From an uncultured Alphaproteobacteria bacterium (GTDB lineage Bacteria; Pseudomonadota; Alphaproteobacteria; Reyranellales; Reyranellaceae), in contig CAIYWM010000351.1 of NCBI GenBank assembly GCA_903929895.1, forward strand, positions 1-8,989: DNA of 8,989 nucleotides, written 5' to 3'. Positions 6,881 to 8,989 of this stretch are shown here, in pieces; the first letter of the stretch is position 1, and every line of letters begins with the position of its first letter. The notes beneath the pieces are model-generated. The model did no database searches. It saw nothing but the letters and a program-made list of their open reading frames with translations, and was not told the origin of the DNA. The position numbers and the translations under genes are program-made.

Positions 6881-8989
6881 CTACCAACGCGCGACGATAC
6901 GAGCGGTGCCAGCCAGCAAACCGTAGTTGCCTGCGAACTCCGCATCACCCTGCAGGCGGAGCGACCATATCTGGTCGAGCTCGAAATCCGAAAGCACCCG
7001 AACGAGTCCGACATTGGCCGGCAGCGGCGTACCCGAGACCGAGAAACTCGACCCGGGCAGAGACTGGAACCACGCCGTTGCCGTCCCGGTCGTCTCGTAT
7101 TCGTGCGCCCATGCCAGCCGGGCCTGCAGCCGGGCCTTCGAGCCCAGCACCGTGCCGAGGTTCGCATCGCCCTCGATGCCCAGTTCCGAACGCAGCGACG
7201 TCGCCGTGTTTGCATTGAAGCACAGCGCCGCGCCGCTGCCGGTCCGTGAGGTCTCGCAGAAGCCCGGCAGGTTTGCAGCCTGACCCTGAAGGGCGACGAA
7301 CGGCGTCAGCCTGTGATCGCCCAGCGCGATCCGGTAGCCTGCCTCGGCCCGGCCGGACCATGTGTTCACCGTATAGTTGGCGCTCATGAAGTCGCCGAGG
7401 AAGCCCACCGAGCGATTGGTCGAAACCCCATGCACGCCCCAGCCCCCGGCAACCGCGGCGTACAGTGGGCCTGCCCCGGTTCGACCGTAGAGACCGATCT
7501 GCAACACATTACCCAGCCCGCTGCCCAACCCGCTTGCGAGAAACCAGTTCGAACTGCCGCTCGCAACCGCCACGCCCAGCGTCCCGCCGTCGAAGGTCCA
7601 GTCGGCACCCATCGCCAGTCCTTGTGTCGTGGTCTGCACCGACGATGAACCCGACGCCCCGTCCAGCCAGCCATAACCGCCGAATCCCGCCAGCCAGCCG
7701 CGCAGCCGGCGCGGCTCGGGGCCAGCCTCATTGGCATCCAGGGAGGCGTACTGCACGGCCTGCTGCAAGCTCCCGCCCAGGCCGCCGCTGCCTGTGCTAC
7801 CCAGCACGGTGTTGAGAAACTGGTTGCCGAAGGTGAACGCCGCCGTCTGCGCCCCGGTTTGCGCCTCACCCGACAGGCTGTTCAGTGCATTCGCCAACGG
7901 CGGCCCCGACATCGAGAACAGCCCATACAGCCCGTTCGAGAGCGAGTTGCCGGAATTGAAGCTCGTGTTGAGCGCATTCGCGACATTGCCCTGGTTGCTG
8001 CTCAGCGCCAAGCCGCCGCCCAGCGCAGCTGTCAGATTCAGCATCACGTCGGTCGACGTGTAGCTCAGGTTGGTCTGGAACCCGCCCGGCAGGCCCGCCG
8101 TGCTGAATGTCCCGAAGGTCCCCGTCCGACCACCCGTCGCCGACAGCAACGTGTACGTGCGCGCAGAATAGGTGCCGGGGGCAAAGCTCGCCCGCAACGT
8201 GCCTGCCAGTGTCGCCGTGCCGCTGACGTTGGTTCGGTCGACCGCACCGGGCGAGGCCTCCACCGCATAGGTGGAGCCCGCGCCGAAGGCGAGGTTGCCG
8301 TTCACGGTGAGGGTCCCGATCGAGTTGCCCGGCGACAGCGTCCCGTCACCGTGGATCTGCGTCGTCCCCACCGTCCCCGTGCCGCCCAGCGTGCCGCCAG
8401 CATTGACTATGGTCAGAACCGACGCCGAGTTCGAGCCGTTCACCCCCAGTGCACCCGCGTTCACCGTCGTGCTGCCCGTGTAACTATTCACCCCTGTCAG
8501 CACTAGGGTCCCCGTGCCCGTCTTCACAAGAGACCCGCCTGTACCGCCGGCGACACCTCCGTCCTCGATGCTCCCGGAGACGGTCGTTGACTGGTTGTTC
8601 GAACCCACAGTCAGCGACTTGCTCCCCAACAAGTATCGACCATCACCCGCGATCGATCCCGCCGTCAGGCCACCGGAGGACAATGGTGAAATATCGAACT
8701 GCCCGGTTCCGCTGGTCGTGACGGTCGCGCTGCCGGCCGTGCTGGAATCCGCAAAGTAAGTGCTTCCGCCACTGCTTGTCGTGAGGGTCGCGCTGCCGGC
8801 CGTAGTGGAATCCGCAAAGATAGTGTTTCCGCCACTGTTTGTTGTGACGGTCGCGCTGCCGGCCGTGCTGGAATTCCAGAAGAACGTGTAACCGCCGCTG
8901 TTCGTCGTGATCGCAGCAGTACCGGCCGTGCTGGAATCCGCAAAGTATGTGTAGCCGCCACGGTTTGTCGTGATCGCCGCAGCGCCGGC
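6881..8989 (-). CDS. autotransporter, C-terminal part (5' end beyond window)
   Basis: The minus-strand frame is open from the right edge to TAG at 6881-6883, giving 702 visible residues; the start and signal peptide lie outside. Visible residues 1-101 are 21-residue tandem repeats. Residues ~153-182 are a PATR-type beta-strand repeat (TGTGTLVLTG, NSYTGSTTV), followed by a GDGTLSPGNSIGTL segment typical of passenger C-termini. After a linker, residues ~432-702 form an autotransporter beta-domain (PF03797-like): alternating strands such as LAGFGGYGWL, GAEAGY-like turns, and a final RIVARW ending in aromatic Trp, as expected for outer-membrane barrel insertion. It is a type Va secretion protein that exports its Gly/Ser/Thr-rich passenger to the surface; the role (adhesion, aggregation) is unknown. 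Cys578 and Cys590 lie in a probable surface loop. A shorter protein from TTG 8683 would cut off the repeats and has no signal peptide, so it is rejected. The gene converges on the six-gene run. Confidence 0.93.
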   Translation of the reverse strand, partial: AGAAAITTNRGGYTYFADSSTAGTAAITTNSGGYTFFWNSSTAGSATVTTNSGGNTIFADSTTAGSATLTTSSGGSTYFADSSTAGSATVTTSGTGQFDISPLSSGGLTAGSIAGDGRYLLGSKSLTVGSNNQSTTVSGSIEDGGVAGGTGGSLVKTGTGTLVLTGVNSYTGSTTVNAGALGVNGSNSASVLTIVNAGGTLGGTGTVGTTQIHGDGTLSPGNSIGTLTVNGNLAFGAGSTYAVEASPGAVDRTNVSGTATLAGTLRASFAPGTYSARTYTLLSATGGRTGTFGTFSTAGLPGGFQTNLSYTSTDVMLNLTAALGGGLALSSNQGNVANALNTSFNSGNSLSNGLYGLFSMSGPPLANALNSLSGEAQTGAQTAAFTFGNQFLNTVLGSTGSGGLGGSLQQAVQYASLDANEAGPEPRRLRGWLAGFGGYGWLDGASGSSSVQTTTQGLAMGADWTFDGGTLGVAVASGSSNWFLASGLGSGLGNVLQIGLYGRTGAGPLYAAVAGGWGVHGVSTNRSVGFLGDFMSANYTVNTWSGRAEAGYRIALGDHRLTPFVALQGQAANLPGFCETSRTGSGAALCFNANTATSLRSELGIEGDANLGTVLGSKARLQARLAWAHEYETTGTATAWFQSLPGSSFSVSGTPLPANVGLVRVLSDFELDQIWSLRLQGDAEFAGNYGLLAGTARIVARW
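8687..8989 (-). repeat. 63-bp tandem repeat array encoding 21-residue units
   Basis: On the minus strand the units are 8989-8927, 8926-8864, 8863-8801 and 8800-8738, with a degenerate partial fifth at 8737-8687. Each encodes a motif of the form AGxAxITTNSGGxTxFADSST. The DNA core GATTCCAGCACGGCCGG is almost unchanged between units, so the array is probably young or kept uniform by recombination. It continues to the window edge, so the full copy number is unknown. Repeats of this style are known in passenger domains of proteobacterial autotransporters. Confidence 0.92.

Noticed and set aside
6396..6926. 176-codon + frame across the end of the NTF2-like gene and the intergenic region
   Set aside because: It overlaps the NTF2-like gene out of frame, has no recognisable motif, and is Arg-rich as expected of random high-GC sequence.
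7859..8506. 215-codon + frame opposite the autotransporter
   Set aside because: Low-complexity Arg/Gln-rich translation antisense to a well-supported passenger and barrel sequence.
8665..8961. 98-codon minus-strand frame with repeated RIPARPAARPSR-like units
   Set aside because: The repetition simply reflects the 63-bp repeats read in the wrong frame; the correct frame gives the AGSAT...FADSST units and continues into the barrel.
8687..8989. Possible CRISPR array
   Set aside because: The repeats are directly adjacent 63-bp coding units without unique spacers and translate to a known autotransporter repeat type.

Overview
The window is high-GC DNA from a Gram-negative bacterium. The evidence is a C-terminal outer-membrane autotransporter barrel, a Sec-type signal peptide on a periplasmic protein, and densely packed genes with GTG/TTG starts. 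The gene families fit a proteobacterium, and a Burkholderiales-like or Rhizobiales-like host is my guess. No rRNA or other taxonomic marker is present.

Region 1 (1-6549, + strand) is a tight run of six co-directional genes, very likely one transcription unit whose promoter lies left of the window. In order they encode: a small DoxX-like four-helix membrane protein; a DedA/VTT membrane domain fused to an ATP-grasp ligase domain; an alpha/beta hydrolase; a secreted YHS-domain protein; a large CPA1 Na+/H+ antiporter with a long cytosolic tail ending in a cyclic-nucleotide-binding domain (the plant SOS1/NHX7-like layout); and a small NTF2/SnoaL-like protein. Gaps are 10, 3, 3 (or 54 with the preferred YHS start) and 43 nt, then a short overlap or 2 nt. 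Most products are membrane or envelope proteins or enzymes that could act on small molecules or lipids. An envelope or ion-stress module is plausible, but this is inferred from families and layout only.

Region 2 (6550-6880) is about 330 nt without a supportable gene, lying between convergent genes. It contains a weak GC hairpin and an 11-nt inverted repeat pair, and no convincing U-tract terminator.

Region 3 (6881-8989, - strand) is the 3' part of an autotransporter (type Va) gene that runs off the right edge. Its visible product has at least four 21-residue tandem repeats (63 bp per unit), a PATR-type beta-strand repeat, a linker and a C-terminal beta-barrel ending in Trp. It is unlikely to belong functionally to the six-gene run.
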